Shown: positions 1-11,035, counted from the stretch's first letter. The stretch: DNA of 64,000 nucleotides from Tanypteryx hageni (GCA_028673005.1 CM054115.1:190906370-190970369); one strand, 5' to 3'. Notes: generated from the sequence alone by a model not told the origin. A program made the numbers and translations.

Positions 1-315
1 CCTATAATTATCATTTCTTTTACAACTTTTCTTTAGCTTCTGAATAGCATTGTGGTACTTCTTGTTTTACTCTGTAATGGCATCACGAGAAGAAGTAGGT
101 ATAGATGCCGTCTTCCAAATTTCTTCAACTTTTGCAGCAACGTCATTTACAATATCGGCAAACGAGGGGTCCTTTCCATCGCTTTCTTTCATCATACTAT
201 TTCTTAGGAAATAGTAGTGACGCATTACGCCTTGATATGTTGGCAGCGTATTCACATTCATCTCCTGGTAACCCCCTAATATTGGACAGTGGATCTGTTT
301 TCGTGTTTGGGCCAT
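1..315 (-). pseudogene. N-terminal fragment of an unknown, possibly transposon-associated protein, cut by the window edge
   Basis: The minus strand is open from an ATG at 313-315, in a good AAAATGG context, to an in-frame TAA near 67-69. The same frame then continues past the stop to the window edge with similar basic, helical composition (a Lys/Tyr/His-rich stretch). The N-terminus begins Met-Ala-Gln-Thr-Arg-Lys and contains a CPILGGYQE block, a LPTYQGVMRHYYF block and an EEIWKTASIP block. I have an impression of similar N-terminal blocks in multi-copy uncharacterised insect proteins, but I cannot name the family, so no function is assigned. One internal stop and truncation by the window suggest a decayed copy; the stop could also be a real C-terminus of an 82-residue ORF. 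Confidence 0.35.
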
Positions 316-914
316 TTTAACAAACTAATCACAACTAAAAACTTCTATATGCTGGGTGAACTTGCTCACTTGGACTGACGCGAGCAAATGCAGCTATCAG
401 GCAGCCACGTGATGAGAGGAATCGTGTGTGGATGTGCAAAGGCCAAACAATGTTGCTATTTTGACTCTATCCGTAACGTCTAGATTGTTTACTGTAAAGA
501 GGATACGCGTCCCAATCAAAAGCACAAATTATTAATATAATTATTTTTATTTTACGTGAACACTTGACGTATCATTGCAATGCTTCCAACGCAGAAAGCA
601 GGGCTAAATTTAATGGATTTTGGAGCCTTCGACTTTCCCTTTTCCATCCCAGTTAGACAAATACACATCAACGCCATGGTCTTTATGGGCCAAAAGGCGA
701 ACAGGAGAAATGATTCCACCCATCCTAGCATCAAAACTTGAAATAGAAAATTATACAAGCTATTTCGAAATATGCTGTGTTAAAATAATATTTCGAAACT
801 TCACGGCCGTTGCGGAACCTGAAGACGTCACATATGACTGTAATTTTAACCAAGTATTATGTGCATCAAAACACAATTTTTACAATTCGAAAAAAAACAT
901 TTTTTGACCCACCC
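316..914. other. No recognisable feature
   Basis: AT-rich unique-looking sequence. The short ORFs on both strands here show no motif I recognise. Confidence 0.5.
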
Positions 915-1090
915 TATTAACCATGTAAATCAAATGGGGAATGACCTCACCTGGAATCGAACTCGGGACCAGTAAATTCGGAATATAAATTATGGCCCAG
1001 AGGTAGTCCTCGAGAGCACTAGCCTTCACCAAGTTTCATGAAGAAGATTTTATTGGGGGGACACATACACGCACACATACAAACACGCAC
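915..1090 (-). repeat. SINE-like dispersed repeat S1, copy 1
   Basis: On the minus strand the segment at 951-972 reads as a pol III B-box-like sequence (GAGTTCGATTCC). The plus strand continues through a shared CACCAAGTTTCATGAA block to a (CA)n-type tail near 1060-1100. The same layout recurs at 22585-22770 and 36625-36795: a GTAAATCAAATGG-like block, a reverse B-box, AGCACTAGCC/CAAGTTTCATG, then an ACACATAC or GACAGACAG tail. Three copies with the same order of blocks support a dispersed family. tRNA ancestry is inferred only from the B-box. Confidence 0.5.
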
Positions 1091-1540
1091 ACACACAATT
1101 AAACGCATGCATGTACAGCGAGGCGATCTCAAAGACTACTTTCCATTTTTAGAAAAGTAGGCTAAAAAATGACTGATTATATGTAGTACATAAAAGTTAG
1201 TGTAATGTAGAATTGAGTTACGTTTGAGGAGGTTATAAACCTAGCTGAAAAACTCTGAATGAGATTTTTGGAGAAATTCACAAGAGGTGAATGTCACATT
1301 TCGCCAAATGTGATTATTGATACCCACTTCTATATCTTTCTTAGTGTGTAATTTTACCAATCGCTCTCTTATTGAAATTGAACATTCCATCGTCTAAAAT
1401 TCTGCTCGTGACTTGAATTAAGGCTGAAGCAGTCTTCAGATTTAATTTGTAACTATCAATCTTCCTAGAATAGATTGTAAGATTTGATGTTGTATAAGTA
1501 CGATCCGATTATGGGAACCGGATGTCTCTCGATGAATTAA

Positions 1541-1902
1541 TGTGGTTTTGGGGACCAACGGAGGACGAGAATGATGAAAAGAACCAAGGATAGGGAGTGC
1601 GGGAGAGCGCACCAATGGATTAAGGGGAAATCTACTGTTTTGGACAACAATGAAGGATATTAGAAAAATTTAGGAGCGGATGGAAGCGGAGGGGTAAAGA
1701 ATCTGTTGGTGAAAATACGTTAGTTGGAGAGGAAGTTAGCGGAGGGAGAAGTGGAGGGGAAGAGGGGATTGGAGGGGGGGGGGCGTAATGGACGGGAGTG
1801 GAGTGGGAGGAGGGAGAGAGAGAGGTTGAGAAAAAAATTGAAGGAGTGAGTGAGGGGAGTGGGGATGGAATGAGAGTGAAGGAGGGAGGGAGGGGAATAG
1901 AT
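1541..1902. repeat. Purine-rich (GA/GGA) low-complexity tract
   Basis: The plus strand is overwhelmingly G and A, with few pyrimidines, ending in a short (GATA)n run at 1899-1911. It directly abuts repeat R3, and the second R3 copy at 19163 is also preceded by a purine tract, so the two are probably part of one structure. Confidence 0.7.
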
Positions 1903-2225
1903 AGATAGATATGCGTCTTTATTTGGGCGAGATTGAGACTAGGCAGTCTCTTCTTCCATCTAACCCATTATCAATTACATACTGGAAGATAGTAACAAAT
2001 AGAAAAAAAATAGAACAAAAGATTACATAAAATAAATTACTATATAAGTAAAATTCCATGTTAGCATTTTTGGAAATAAAAAGAGATGGAGGTTTGTTGT
2101 TTGTGAGGAAAAACAAGGGAAAATTAAGATACTATTTCCTAGTGAAAATCCCACTGCAGCAAAACACCCACACAAGAAGGGGGTGTGAAAAACCTGCGAA
2201 ACCTACTGCTAGCAATATTTAAAGA
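1903..2225 (-). repeat. Dispersed repeat R3, copy 1 (possible retroelement 3' end)
   Basis: This stretch of about 320 bp is repeated at 19163-19480, recognisable along its whole length (for example TCTTTATTTGGGCGAGATTG, CACCCACACAAGAAGGG and AGCAATATTT blocks). A third, diverged fragment is at 46215-46295. Read on the minus strand, it ends with CCCAAATAAAG, containing AATAAA, followed by a (TATC)n run. That is the arrangement expected at the 3' end of a non-LTR retrotransposon or processed transcript. No coding sequence is seen in it. Confidence 0.65.
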
Positions 2226-2399
2226 TTTACAGGATCATATTAGAAAACTACATAAATTGAAATACATATAAACACCGTTTTACGTAAAATCTAAGAAATT
2301 GCACATTAAGACGTACACATACACATACACACACATACATACACATACACATATGCAGATATTTAAATGCTTTTGACGACCTGTAAGGAAAAATAATTG

Positions 2400-2740
2400 G
2401 GGGTGGCAAGAGAGAGGAAGAAGGTGGAAATGGATAGAGGGGAGTGGGGGAATGAGAGGGGCATGAGGAGGCGGGAGGGTTAGAGTGGAGTGGGGTGGAT
2501 TAAGAGTGAAGGAGTTGGAGGGACGAAATGGGAGTGGAAGGAGGCTGAAGGAGGGAGAGAGGGGAAGGACGTGAAGAGATGGAGAGAGGGAAGAAGGGGT
2601 GGAATAGGAGGAGAAGTAGGTTGAGAGGATGAATGTGAGAAATGCGACCGTTTGGACGCACCATATTGGAAGTTTGAGGGAGGTTTGAGGGGAAGGAGAA
2701 GGGCGTGGACCCGGCCGGAAAGGGGGAAGGGCGTGGGAGG
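2400..2740. repeat. Purine-rich low-complexity tract
   Basis: G/A-rich plus strand lying just beyond R3 copy 1. The long proline/serine-rich minus-strand ORFs across it are artefacts of composition. Confidence 0.65.
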
Positions 2741-4387
2741 AAGCGTTCCATCGAATCGGGGGAGTATAACTTGGAAGTGTTTTGGAGGAGACATATTGGA
2801 GATCATATTGAGAAATTTCAGATCAAATTCAACTGGAGCAGAACTAGATGAGAAAGTGCCTATCGTAGATAGGAAGGTCTCTTATTGCGTGCACTTCAAC
2901 ACGAGAGCCTGAACCTGAAACAGGACACTGGGAGAGTAATTAAGTATCTTATATTGACTAGTAAACGGTGAAATTAAATTTGGTTCAATATATTTTCAAG
3001 TATCACCGAAACATAATTGTATTGATGTCCGTTCTGCAAGAGCGGCGCTGCGTGCGAAGAGCTAACACTCATGCCGACAGTCCTCGCAAAGCGAAGATGC
3101 GCAGTGTCATTCCTCTTATGCGTAAATATCAAAGGAAATAAATAAACCCTAACGGCACCATTCTATTTTATTCTACAACAAAATACAAGTGCGAGAAAAA
3201 ATGATCACCAACTGTTTTTGCAGATCGTTTTGGACACGTACAACGTATTTCAACGCCAGTGACACGAATTAACTCGCTTTTTTTCACGCAACCTTGCGGG
3301 TGCGGAGGACATTGCTTTGTTAAATTTTGACTATTGACACTCCAGCTTCATGAAGATTCTGCACGAATGAGCAACCCGACCATTAGAGCCAAATTAGATA
3401 GCAAGTGGCCATATGACATAATTATAAATTGTATTTCACTTTTATAAATAGAGAATTTTTACGTTTTTTAAGGGTGTCGTATTGAATGACATCTAAGCAA
3501 CATCGTAGAGGGACGGAGTATAGGAGCAGATTATAGGAGTAGAGTATAGGAGCAGACGAAATGGGCAGAGTAGGGGAGCAGAGTATAAGGACAATATTGA
3601 TGGGTAGAATAGAGTGATGAAGGAAGTAGGTTAGGTATGGGTAGAAAGTTGGATGTGGGTAGGATGAAGGCGGATGGAGACCATATCGTGGGCAGAGAGA
3701 GAGAGACAGATGGCGGGGATGGAGAAAGAGTGAATTCCAGGAAGTCAATGGAAGGTTATCGGTTTCCATGGCTGAGGATCGGAAAAAGGTCAATTTCAAA
3801 TGTTTGTGCGAATTCCGAAGGCAGAAGGTTGGATTGATTCTCAAAGTTCTTTCTCATGTACTTGCAAGCTCTTTTACAGTAATGTTGGACAAAGAGTGCT
3901 GAATCACGACAGCGATTTTTCAACATGGAAAGGACATTTATTTGCATGAAGTATGAGTTTAATTAATAAGCCATGAATCTAAGCTAAAATTAGCAGTAAT
4001 AATACTTTTCGGTACACACTCTATTCAAAATTTGAGCGTGGTGGAGGACCAACGCATATACACATTTTTTAGGGCTATGAATATATTTTCTCGTAAAATT
4101 CCACGGTGGGGTTTCCTAGCCTGCGGAGAATTTATACTTTTGCCTAATTCAGAGGGTAAATTAGACCAATGTCGTTCTTTCACTTCCAATTTTTTCTAAA
4201 CGCCATTTGCATTTGGAAAATTAGTTTATGTGCGCTATTTCAAATTTTATGAAATTAATTATTAAACTTCTACTCAATACATATAGTGATAAAAATTGAA
4301 ACGTGAGACGACCATATTGTCCACCTCTTATAGATAAATCCCTATTCCATATTCATTACGTAGTACTAAAACATTTACTCAATATTA
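2741..4387. other. No recognisable gene
   Basis: AT-rich sequence with a purine-rich patch around 3520-3740. I see no domain motif or terminal-repeat structure. Short ORFs here have biased composition only. Confidence 0.5.
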
Positions 4388-4395
4388 CACACGAC

Positions 4396-5916
4396 CAGGG
4401 CTGCCAACTCGAACTCAGTGTACTCAGTTATTTTTCTTGAACTTGAACTCGCAATAAATTATCGAGTTCTGATTTGAAATGGATTACTCATCCTCTTCAC
4501 ATGTACATTGTTAGACAAGGCTTAAATGTCTATTAGTTTAGTTTAATTGTAAATCGTATGTACTATGTATAAAACTTTGTATGTTATTTTATATTTAAAA
4601 ATCTGTATCTAAAAATTTGTACATTATTTTTTATAAAACTAGAAATGCTATTTTTTTAAACTTATACAAACAAATGAAAATAAAATTGGCATGCAATTAG
4701 TGTATATTTGAGAGATCGAGCCCCTGAGCTTTCGAGATAATGGTTTCTCTCATTTTCGAAAGATCTGGACTCTAGAATGTTCTAAAATAGTGGTTGTGAA
4801 CCTTTTCAAGCCCACGTGCCAAGATTAATGAAATAAAAAATATTCTTTGCTCGCATGCCAGCCATAAGCACGAAAACAGGCGGGGATGGCACTATCGGTG
4901 TTTAACGCTTTTTGGAACTTCAAAAAGTAGTTCAAGATCTTGGGATGGTGTCTCTCTCTGATGCTTTACGGGTACAGTTGCAGCAACTGAAGGATCTGCT
5001 AAAAACCCCATACGCCACTACGATCCGCCTTCAGGAGGAGACTTTGACTCCTGGGATCTTCCTGAAGGAATGGTGCGCCCTAAAACGATCATTGCGGCGA
5101 ATAAGCTGTCATATCGCTGAAGATATTATTGAATCAATGGAAAAACGTGAGGAGGCTTTTCTGTTGAATAAAATCTTTCTCGCTGCGGTGTTTGTGAACC
5201 CCCGCTACAGGATATTACTTTCTCCACAACAAACGCTTCTGGCGAACGAAGGGATTCAAGAAGTTGCTACAAAAATGCAGTTTTTTTCATCCTCAATACA
5301 CATAGCTGAGGACTCAACCAATTCAGAATCTATTGTGTTGGCTGAGAAGAGTACAACTAGCGAAGAAGAAAATGAATTTGAGAAGGAGCTTGACAAGTTA
5401 GAAAAGAGACGATCTCTTCTTAGAATGCGGCGGGCGAGCGCAGTGGAACAGTTTACTATAGAGTTGGAGCGTAGTATCGTCCGTCTGGCCTCTGGTAGAT
5501 TCATTTGACGAGCCCCTAAGACGAGCATCAAGAATTGTAAGTGCAATGCCTGTAACTCAAGTGTCAGTAGAACGTTTGTTCTCATCCATGCGTTTTATCC
5601 TTAGCGACATAAGGTCGTCCACAGAACAGGATCTGTTGGAAGCAATATGATTCCTGCGTACAAACAGCAGCTAATAGTTGATTCACTAACTTTATATCAT
5701 ATTTTAAGAACAATATAGTATTGGTGTATAAATTTTATCAAAATAAAGCATAAAATTGTTTTTTATTTTAATTTTAAATGTCTATAAATAGCGTTTATCA
5801 CGAACACAATAACCAAACTCGAACTCAATAAAATAATTGAACTCGAACATGAACTCAATAAGATAATTGAACTCGAACTTGTACTCGAAAATATTTCAAC
5901 CGAGTTCGCACCCCTG
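4396..5916 (+). mobile_element. hAT-superfamily DNA transposon, internally deleted (hAT-A)
   Basis: The ends are imperfect inverted repeats: CAGGGCTGCCAACTCG at the left, and CAGGGGTGCGAACTCG when the right end is reverse-complemented (14 of 16 match). They are flanked by a perfect 8-bp direct duplication CACACGAC at 4388-4395 and 5917-5924. An 8-bp duplication and CAGGG-type ends are hAT hallmarks. Subterminal regions repeat the words AACTCGAACT and AATAATTGAACTCGAAC on both sides. At 1521 bp the element is shorter than autonomous hATs (about 2.5-4 kb) and keeps only the C-terminal part of a transposase, so it is a deletion derivative. Confidence 0.9.
4912..5650 (+). pseudogene. hAT transposase C-terminal remnant with dimerisation domain
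   Basis: The frame is open from a TTG (no ATG) to a stop at 5506-5508. A shift near 5490 into the next frame restores continuity up to a stop at 5648-5650. The second frame carries the hAT C-terminal dimerisation signature, with a VSVERLFSSMRFILSD block matching the usual SxERxFS core. The upstream part, with FVNPRYRILLS, resembles the region that precedes this domain in hAT transposases. The N-terminal zinc finger and the first catalytic Asp regions are absent. One frameshift plus the missing N-terminus means it is non-functional. Confidence 0.8.
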
Positions 5917-5924
5917 CACACGAC

Positions 5925-6300
5925 TGTTAATTTTGATTCTCGCGGCGAAATATCGAATTCCGGACGAAGAACCTCTATCCAATTTCATTTCCATCTCCCT
6001 CTCTTTCCCATTTTCCTCATTCTCTCTCCCACACACATATATTTCTCTCATTCAAATATCTCCACTCACACCCTCGCGCAAATTTTCTGACACCGGAAAA
6101 AAGACATTTTTTTCTCTCTCCTCCTGTCTAAGTCTGCCAGGTGACTTACTCGAGAGAACCTAACCCGCTCCCTCTCAGGCCGCCAACCCTTCCCATTCCT
6201 CCCTCCATTTCTCTCCGTCCTTCCACTCCCGCAACCCATCTCATACTCTCCCTTCCCCCCTCCTGGTCCGCCATATTTTCTACCCCGTCGGTGTCGCCTG
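5925..6300. other. Pyrimidine-rich non-coding stretch
   Basis: CT-rich plus strand (many CTCTC and CCCTC runs) leading into the GA microsatellite. The ORFs here are compositional artefacts. Confidence 0.5.
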
Positions 6301-6304
6301 TACG

Positions 6305-6311
6305 TGCCAGA

Positions 6312-6378
<67 letters not shown>

Positions 6379-6590
6379 CGTGGTGTGGGAGGGAGAGAGG
6401 AGAAAGAGGGGACGAGGATAAAGGAAGGAATAAGTGAGGGAGGGAGGGAGAGAGAGTGACAAAGAGGAAGGATTGGAGGGGGAGTAGTGGAGGGAAGGAG
6501 AGAGGGAGGGAGTGATGGAGAGAGGGAGTGAGGGCAAAAAGGAGGAAATAAAAAGAAGGGAAGGAGGAGGGGAGTTTTGGCCCGAAAGAA
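6305..6590. repeat. (GA)n microsatellite plus purine-rich flank
   Basis: An almost perfect (GA)n run covers about 6311-6375, followed by GGGA/GGAGA-rich sequence to about 6590. A CT-rich stretch precedes it at 5990-6300, so opposite strand-composition blocks meet here. Confidence 0.9.
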
Positions 6591-6599
6591 TGCGAGATC

Positions 6600-7633
6600 T
6601 GCTAAAGAAAAACCTCGGAATGTTTGCCACTGCGGTAAAATAAAGTAGTTATCGCGAGGAGGAATTGGATCTCAATTACAGAGGGCGGGGAAAAGTGAAG
6701 GAAATGGAAATCGTATTGGAATTTCAAATATATGGCCGGGACGATATTATAAAAAATACAATCTAGTTCTCAAAAAGTTTCATGGCAATTTTTCAAAAAA
6801 AATCCATTCTATGATTATGCAGATTTCAGGACGTGTGATTTTATGGGAAATTTGTGAACGGAATAAAGATGTTATCCATGCGTCCGATGACCCTAAATAT
6901 CCACAGGAAAAGAAAAAATGAAATGGTGGACGTTTATTTTGGAGCTGACGGAGGACATTAGTTTCAAATTTGCTGACTGAACTGTATAATTCTGAAGGAT
7001 TTAAAAGGTAAACGGGCAAATGTAAATAGAATTGTAGAATTGTTTTAATACATATCTCAAGGAGAAAAATGAAATACTTCCAGTTGTAAAGTATGTGCAG
7101 TAATAATTAGTTCCTCTCCATGACAAATACAAATTACAAATCTTAAGGAATTACTTTCTTTATGCAATCAAAAATGCTACAATTCCATTAATTTAATCCG
7201 TGCTGTTTCTTTGTAATGACAGTTACTTGTTTAAGTTTTAATGGCGGGACATATGCCGGCAAATCAGGCGTCGCCTTGAGTAATGAAACGCCCTCGGCAT
7301 TACTCTTCCCTCCCGTCTCGGTCCCGCCGCCCCGTTCCACGCCGCCTCGCACCCACCTTCCCGCCCCACATCCACCCACCGCCGCAAGCACCGAGCCAGA
7401 GACACATCCCTCTTGTAAATATTTCCTCTCCGGTTCAATCGCGGAGCGGCGGCGAGAGCCATAAAAGGCCTTTCAAGTGCGTTTTCCATGTTACTCTCAA
7501 AGGGCTTCGTCCTCCGCGCAATTCATTATCCCTCCTCCAAAGAACATAATGCAACAATTTCGCTTGTTAATCAATGTCGCATTGCGCGGTTAATTCTGAT
7601 CCGTAAGTTTCACAAAAATATTATATTATCTTC
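6600..7633. other. No recognisable gene; GC-richer patch at 7230-7480
   Basis: Mostly AT-rich. At 7230-7480 the sequence is C-rich with many CCGCC words and overlapping ORFs in several frames, none with a motif I recognise. Confidence 0.4.
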
Positions 7634-7792
7634 TTCCAAGACTTTCGGGATTCTACCGCGTGTTGTTTCTTCTAGTGACGACTGTTTCGCCTCCATTCCA
7701 GGTGGCATCTTCAGAAAATGCCACCTGGAATGGAAGCGAAACAGTCGTCACTAGAAGATACAACACGTGGTAGAATCCCGAAAGTCTTGGAA
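7634..7792. repeat. Near-perfect inverted repeat (75-bp arms, 9-bp spacer)
   Basis: The left arm 7634-7708 and right arm 7718-7792 are reverse complements at 72 of 75 positions by my count, separated by 9 bases. The arms read CCAAGACTTTCGGGATTC...CCATTCCAGGTGGCAT. On the minus strand, the spacer plus left arm contains CTGAAGA, then a GCC-containing hairpin, then GCGAAAC, which is a hammerhead-ribozyme-like order. The right arm lacks the intact CTGAAGA. This could be two head-to-head copies of a short element or a foldback unit. Confidence 0.85.
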
Positions 7793-7960
7793 GGAGTACG
7801 AAAACACCGCGGAAGCCTTCGTATTAATTATATTATCTTATATAATATATTTCTCTTACTCCGTATGCAACAACTTCCACAATGCGCCACCAGACCGCAC
7901 CACTGAAGCACTCATGCCGATATTAATTTCGTTTATTAATAACTTTTATATGAACTTACC

Positions 7961-7963
<3 letters not shown>

Positions 7964-8019
<56 letters not shown>
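7964..8019. repeat. (TA)n microsatellite
   Basis: Uninterrupted TA dinucleotides ending in a short (CA)n. It abuts the 3' end of Helitron-like copy a, as at other copies of that family. Confidence 0.95.
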
Positions 8020-8027
<8 letters not shown>

Positions 8028-9145
8028 AGTCGTTTGTGCTTTCATTCTGCAAGCATTTCATCTCATCTTGATAAAACAATAATATATCAGAGAGATATTT
8101 AATTATTAGAAATATTTCTTAATTCAAAAGATTTCACCTCCGCACTGATTTTCGTTCATTTCTTAGGGAACAATTTTGGATTGAAACAATCCCTAAATTT
8201 TGCAATTTTAGGAATATTATACTTTTTCCATTGTGTTGTATTAATGCCACACATTTCGGCCAAATTTTAAAGTTATATGTCATCAAGGAGTGTAATCATA
8301 TTTATCAAATTATTTAAAATTTAAAAATGTTAACTACCGTAATAACAACTTTATGAAGATATTGAAATGTTTATTTGTGCATATGCCCAAAGCTCTAAAT
8401 AACTTTAAAATTTCAACTCCTTAGCTTGCCCCGTAGTACCTAATCATTTATATATTTGTTTAAAATTTAATAATTTTCAACAGCAAAACAAATTACAATA
8501 TCAACATTTCTATAATCCCTATTTCGTTTTTTTTTACAAATTCTTCTTTTAAAAAAATTTCATCTTCGTATCGCATTCGGAAATACAAAAGTTATTTTAT
8601 TTATTTAAACATATGCAAATTTTTAGCAGCCGCATTTTTGAACTATTTCAAGATTTTCGTTTTTTTATATAGTTTGCTACAAAATTTTGCAAAAACTTAC
8701 AGTATCCGAGATAAAAATTACTAAAATTTGATGTACAAATGGGGTAAAAACAACCTCTAAAATTTAACAATTTTGAAATTTTTGATATATCTGGTTGGTT
8801 GTGAGCAAAATCCTATAATCGTGCAAAATTTCTGATCCCTATTCCTCATAGATTGGTCTACACACTGGAATAACTTTTCCCCATGCAAACTTATGGAAGA
8901 TATTATGGGGCATCTGGAGTCGAACCCAAGGCACTGCGAGCAAAAACTATACCAATTACTAATAGATATTTTGGCCATCTAGCAACACTAAAACTTTCAT
9001 TTCCCCAGCTTATTGGCAAGTGCCCGAAATTAATTTACAAATATGACGCAAAGCTTTTCTTATGGGGAAAACGCAAAATTCGGAATTTCTGGAGTCGACC
9101 ACTGTCACTAAGGTGAGAAGTCCCATTTTTATGTAGGTTTATATA
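8020..9145 (-). mobile_element. Helitron-like non-autonomous repeat H1, copy a
   Basis: It shares ordered blocks with at least eight other places in the window: a degenerate GCTTGCA-type hairpin end, TTTCATCTCA, AATTCAAAAGATTTCACCTC, AATGCCACACATTTC, and GCCCCGTAGTACCTAA. Its distal part (8760-9110) is the reverse complement of 31980-32300 in copy d, including two GGAGTCGA/TCGACTCC words. The family's own 3' end is a hairpin plus CTAGT (best seen in copy d). In this copy the hairpin is degraded. Confidence 0.65.
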
Positions 9146-9161
9146 ATGAGTAGTGCAGCAT

Positions 9162-9181
9162 ATTGCAGCAATTGCTGCAAT
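9162..9181. repeat. Perfect 20-bp palindrome
   Basis: ATTGCAGCAATTGCTGCAAT is its own reverse complement. It lies just past the 5' side of H1 copy a. It may be a transposon terminal hairpin, but I could not pair it with a partner end. Confidence 0.7.
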
Positions 9182-9464
9182 TTGAGCAACAGAAAAATTG
9201 ATTGTTTATTGTGTTTTATTGAAGTAAGTTGCTAGTATATTAAATGTCTTTAACAGAAAGTTGCTAATTAGGTAAGCATAGGCTTTACGACATATATAAT
9301 TCGTAGGAAACTGTACAAAATGAGAAATTGAAAAGGTAACAGAAATGTGAAGGTGGGAAGAAATGGCAATCAATATAAAACCTCTTTGTACACAACGTTC
9401 TTAGTGTAGACAGAGTCGTCGTATCCTATTTTACGTTGGTGGCTTGTTTAGAGAATTTGCAATT

Positions 9465-10459
9465 TTACATGGCGGCTGCCTTTGCCCGACTGAATGTCAC
9501 ATACAGCTGCCCGTGGGTAAATACGCATTTCGAAAGTAAAATCTCAATCTTTTCAAATGTTTGCCCTTGTGACTTGTTAATTGTCATCGCGAAGGACAAC
9601 CTGATAGGAAATTGAGTACGAATCAGGCGGAAGGGCATAATGGCATCCGTTGAAATCAATTAGATTCTTGACAGGAATATTGTCTGACCGGTGATTAATT
9701 CCAACAAAAGCGCTCGGTCCATCATTCCCCGCACAATCATTCGGACACCATTCACCAGCCCTGAATCTAAGTTCATATTGCGGATATGCATAACAACCGA
9801 ACCTAACTTAAGTTTCAGTTTATGAGGGGGCAATCCGAACGGGATGATGGAGTTCAAATATTCCAACGGAATGTTCAGTCTGAAAAATGAAGAGAACAAC
9901 ACGTAACGTATTAATTGTATTTTAGAAGACCAGATTCAAACTAAGACTTGGAGTTAGTTAATGGTATTTAACCTATGCGAGGAAAGGTTGAACGTACTTA
10001 CCCTGGTCGTTGTCTGCTTGCATTAGATACATGCCGCAATATTTCCGATGCTGTCCTGGGAGTAAATCCAGAACTTCTGCATTCAATCTATCGCTGTCTT
10101 CATTGAGGGGACACAATCGCGCAAGTTGAGTAATCACCAGCTCCATTACCCATTTCGATGGAATCACCGAATACATGGTGAACAATAAACATGGTAGAAA
10201 TGTACTCGTTAGGAATTTTGATAATGTCCTCGCCGATTTCACTTCGGAGTTCTCCGTTACCCAAACGTAACAGCCATTCCGAAAATGACCGCTCCGTTTC
10301 CCTGGCACGCATATTTTTTGTCAAGTGTAAAATTCGTAAGGTGCTGCACAGTCGACTCCTTTGTATTGAAGACTCAATGATTTGAACTCTTCCAGAATGA
10401 GGTTTTACCGGAAAAACCTGTCTGAAGTCACCACCGAAAACAATCACCTTTCCACTCAT
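9465..10459 (-). pseudogene. Helitron PIF1-like helicase fragment
   Basis: Three minus-strand pieces in changing frames give the C-terminal half of a PIF1-family helicase of the kind encoded by Helitrons. In order there is a VFGGDFRQVFPV block (10459 side), LTKNMRA, a CPLNEDSDRLNAEVLDLLPG block, a FGLPPHKLKLKLGS...NLDSGLVNG block, and finally [13 protein letters not shown] plus [11 protein letters not shown] (helicase motifs V/VI). The Walker A/B region and the Rep/HUH domain are missing upstream of 10460. Frameshifts occur near 10190 and in the 9900-9970 gap, with further interruptions likely. It was part of an autonomous Helitron and is now dead. Confidence 0.85.
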
Positions 10460-10499
10460 TGGCTGGATTTGGCATAAAAAGATTTTTTTAATGACACCT

Positions 10500-11035
10500 T
10501 GCTCAACTTTCTAGCTTGAAGTTGAGGGTTCAAAAATTCTAAACTTCAGAGAGTTTTTAGACTTTTCCGTTGCACTTTGAAGAATGGCTTTATTTTCCGC
10601 CGTTAGGACTATAAAAGCTTTCAGAAGTCACTTTTTTCAGTTCTCTAGCTGAAGCACAACTCTCAGATTTTCGAAGCAACGGAGGATGCTATTTTTTTCT
10701 TACCAAAGTCGAAAATTCTAAACTATTTTGAAGAATTTATTTACTTTTACTGCTGTAACGACTATATAAGCTTTCAGAAGACACTTTTTCCAAATGTCAA
10801 ACTCAACCACAGTTCCCGGAATTTTGAAGCAACGGAGTATCTTTTTTTACGAAATTTCTAAAAATTTTGATTTTTCGAGAGCTTTATGGCGTTTTTCTTT
10901 GAACTTTGAAGAATCTCTATTTTTTTCCGTCGTCACGACTATATGCGCTTTCAGAAACCACTTTCCCTAACTCTCTAATTTAACCACAGCTCCTGGAGTT
11001 TTGAGGCAAAAGAGGGTGTTTTTTCTTCTTACCAA
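10500..11035. repeat. Degenerate tandem repeat, three units of about 150-180 bp
   Basis: A common core of ACTATA...GCTTTCAGAA-CACTTT, then CTCTAG/AACTC, then GAAGCAACGGAG and TTTTTTTCTTACCA, recurs three times. The anchor word GACTATA starts at 10607, 10760 and 10937. The array directly follows the truncated end of the Helitron helicase fragment. Confidence 0.7.

Noticed and set aside
2480..2806. Minus-strand Pro/Ser-rich 108-codon ORF
   Set aside because: Lies on a purine-rich tract; no complexity or motif.
4779..4815. Second hAT end (TAGTGGTTGTGAACC) inside hAT-A
   Set aside because: Pattern is hAT-like, but no partner end or duplication was found, so it is not listed as a separate element.
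6141..6630. Overlapping Arg/Glu-rich and Ser/Leu-rich ORFs over the GA tract
   Set aside because: Purely the product of (GA)n and GGA repeats, which lack stop codons in several frames.
7965..8102. ORF encoding Tyr-Ile repeats
   Set aside because: Translation of the TA microsatellite.
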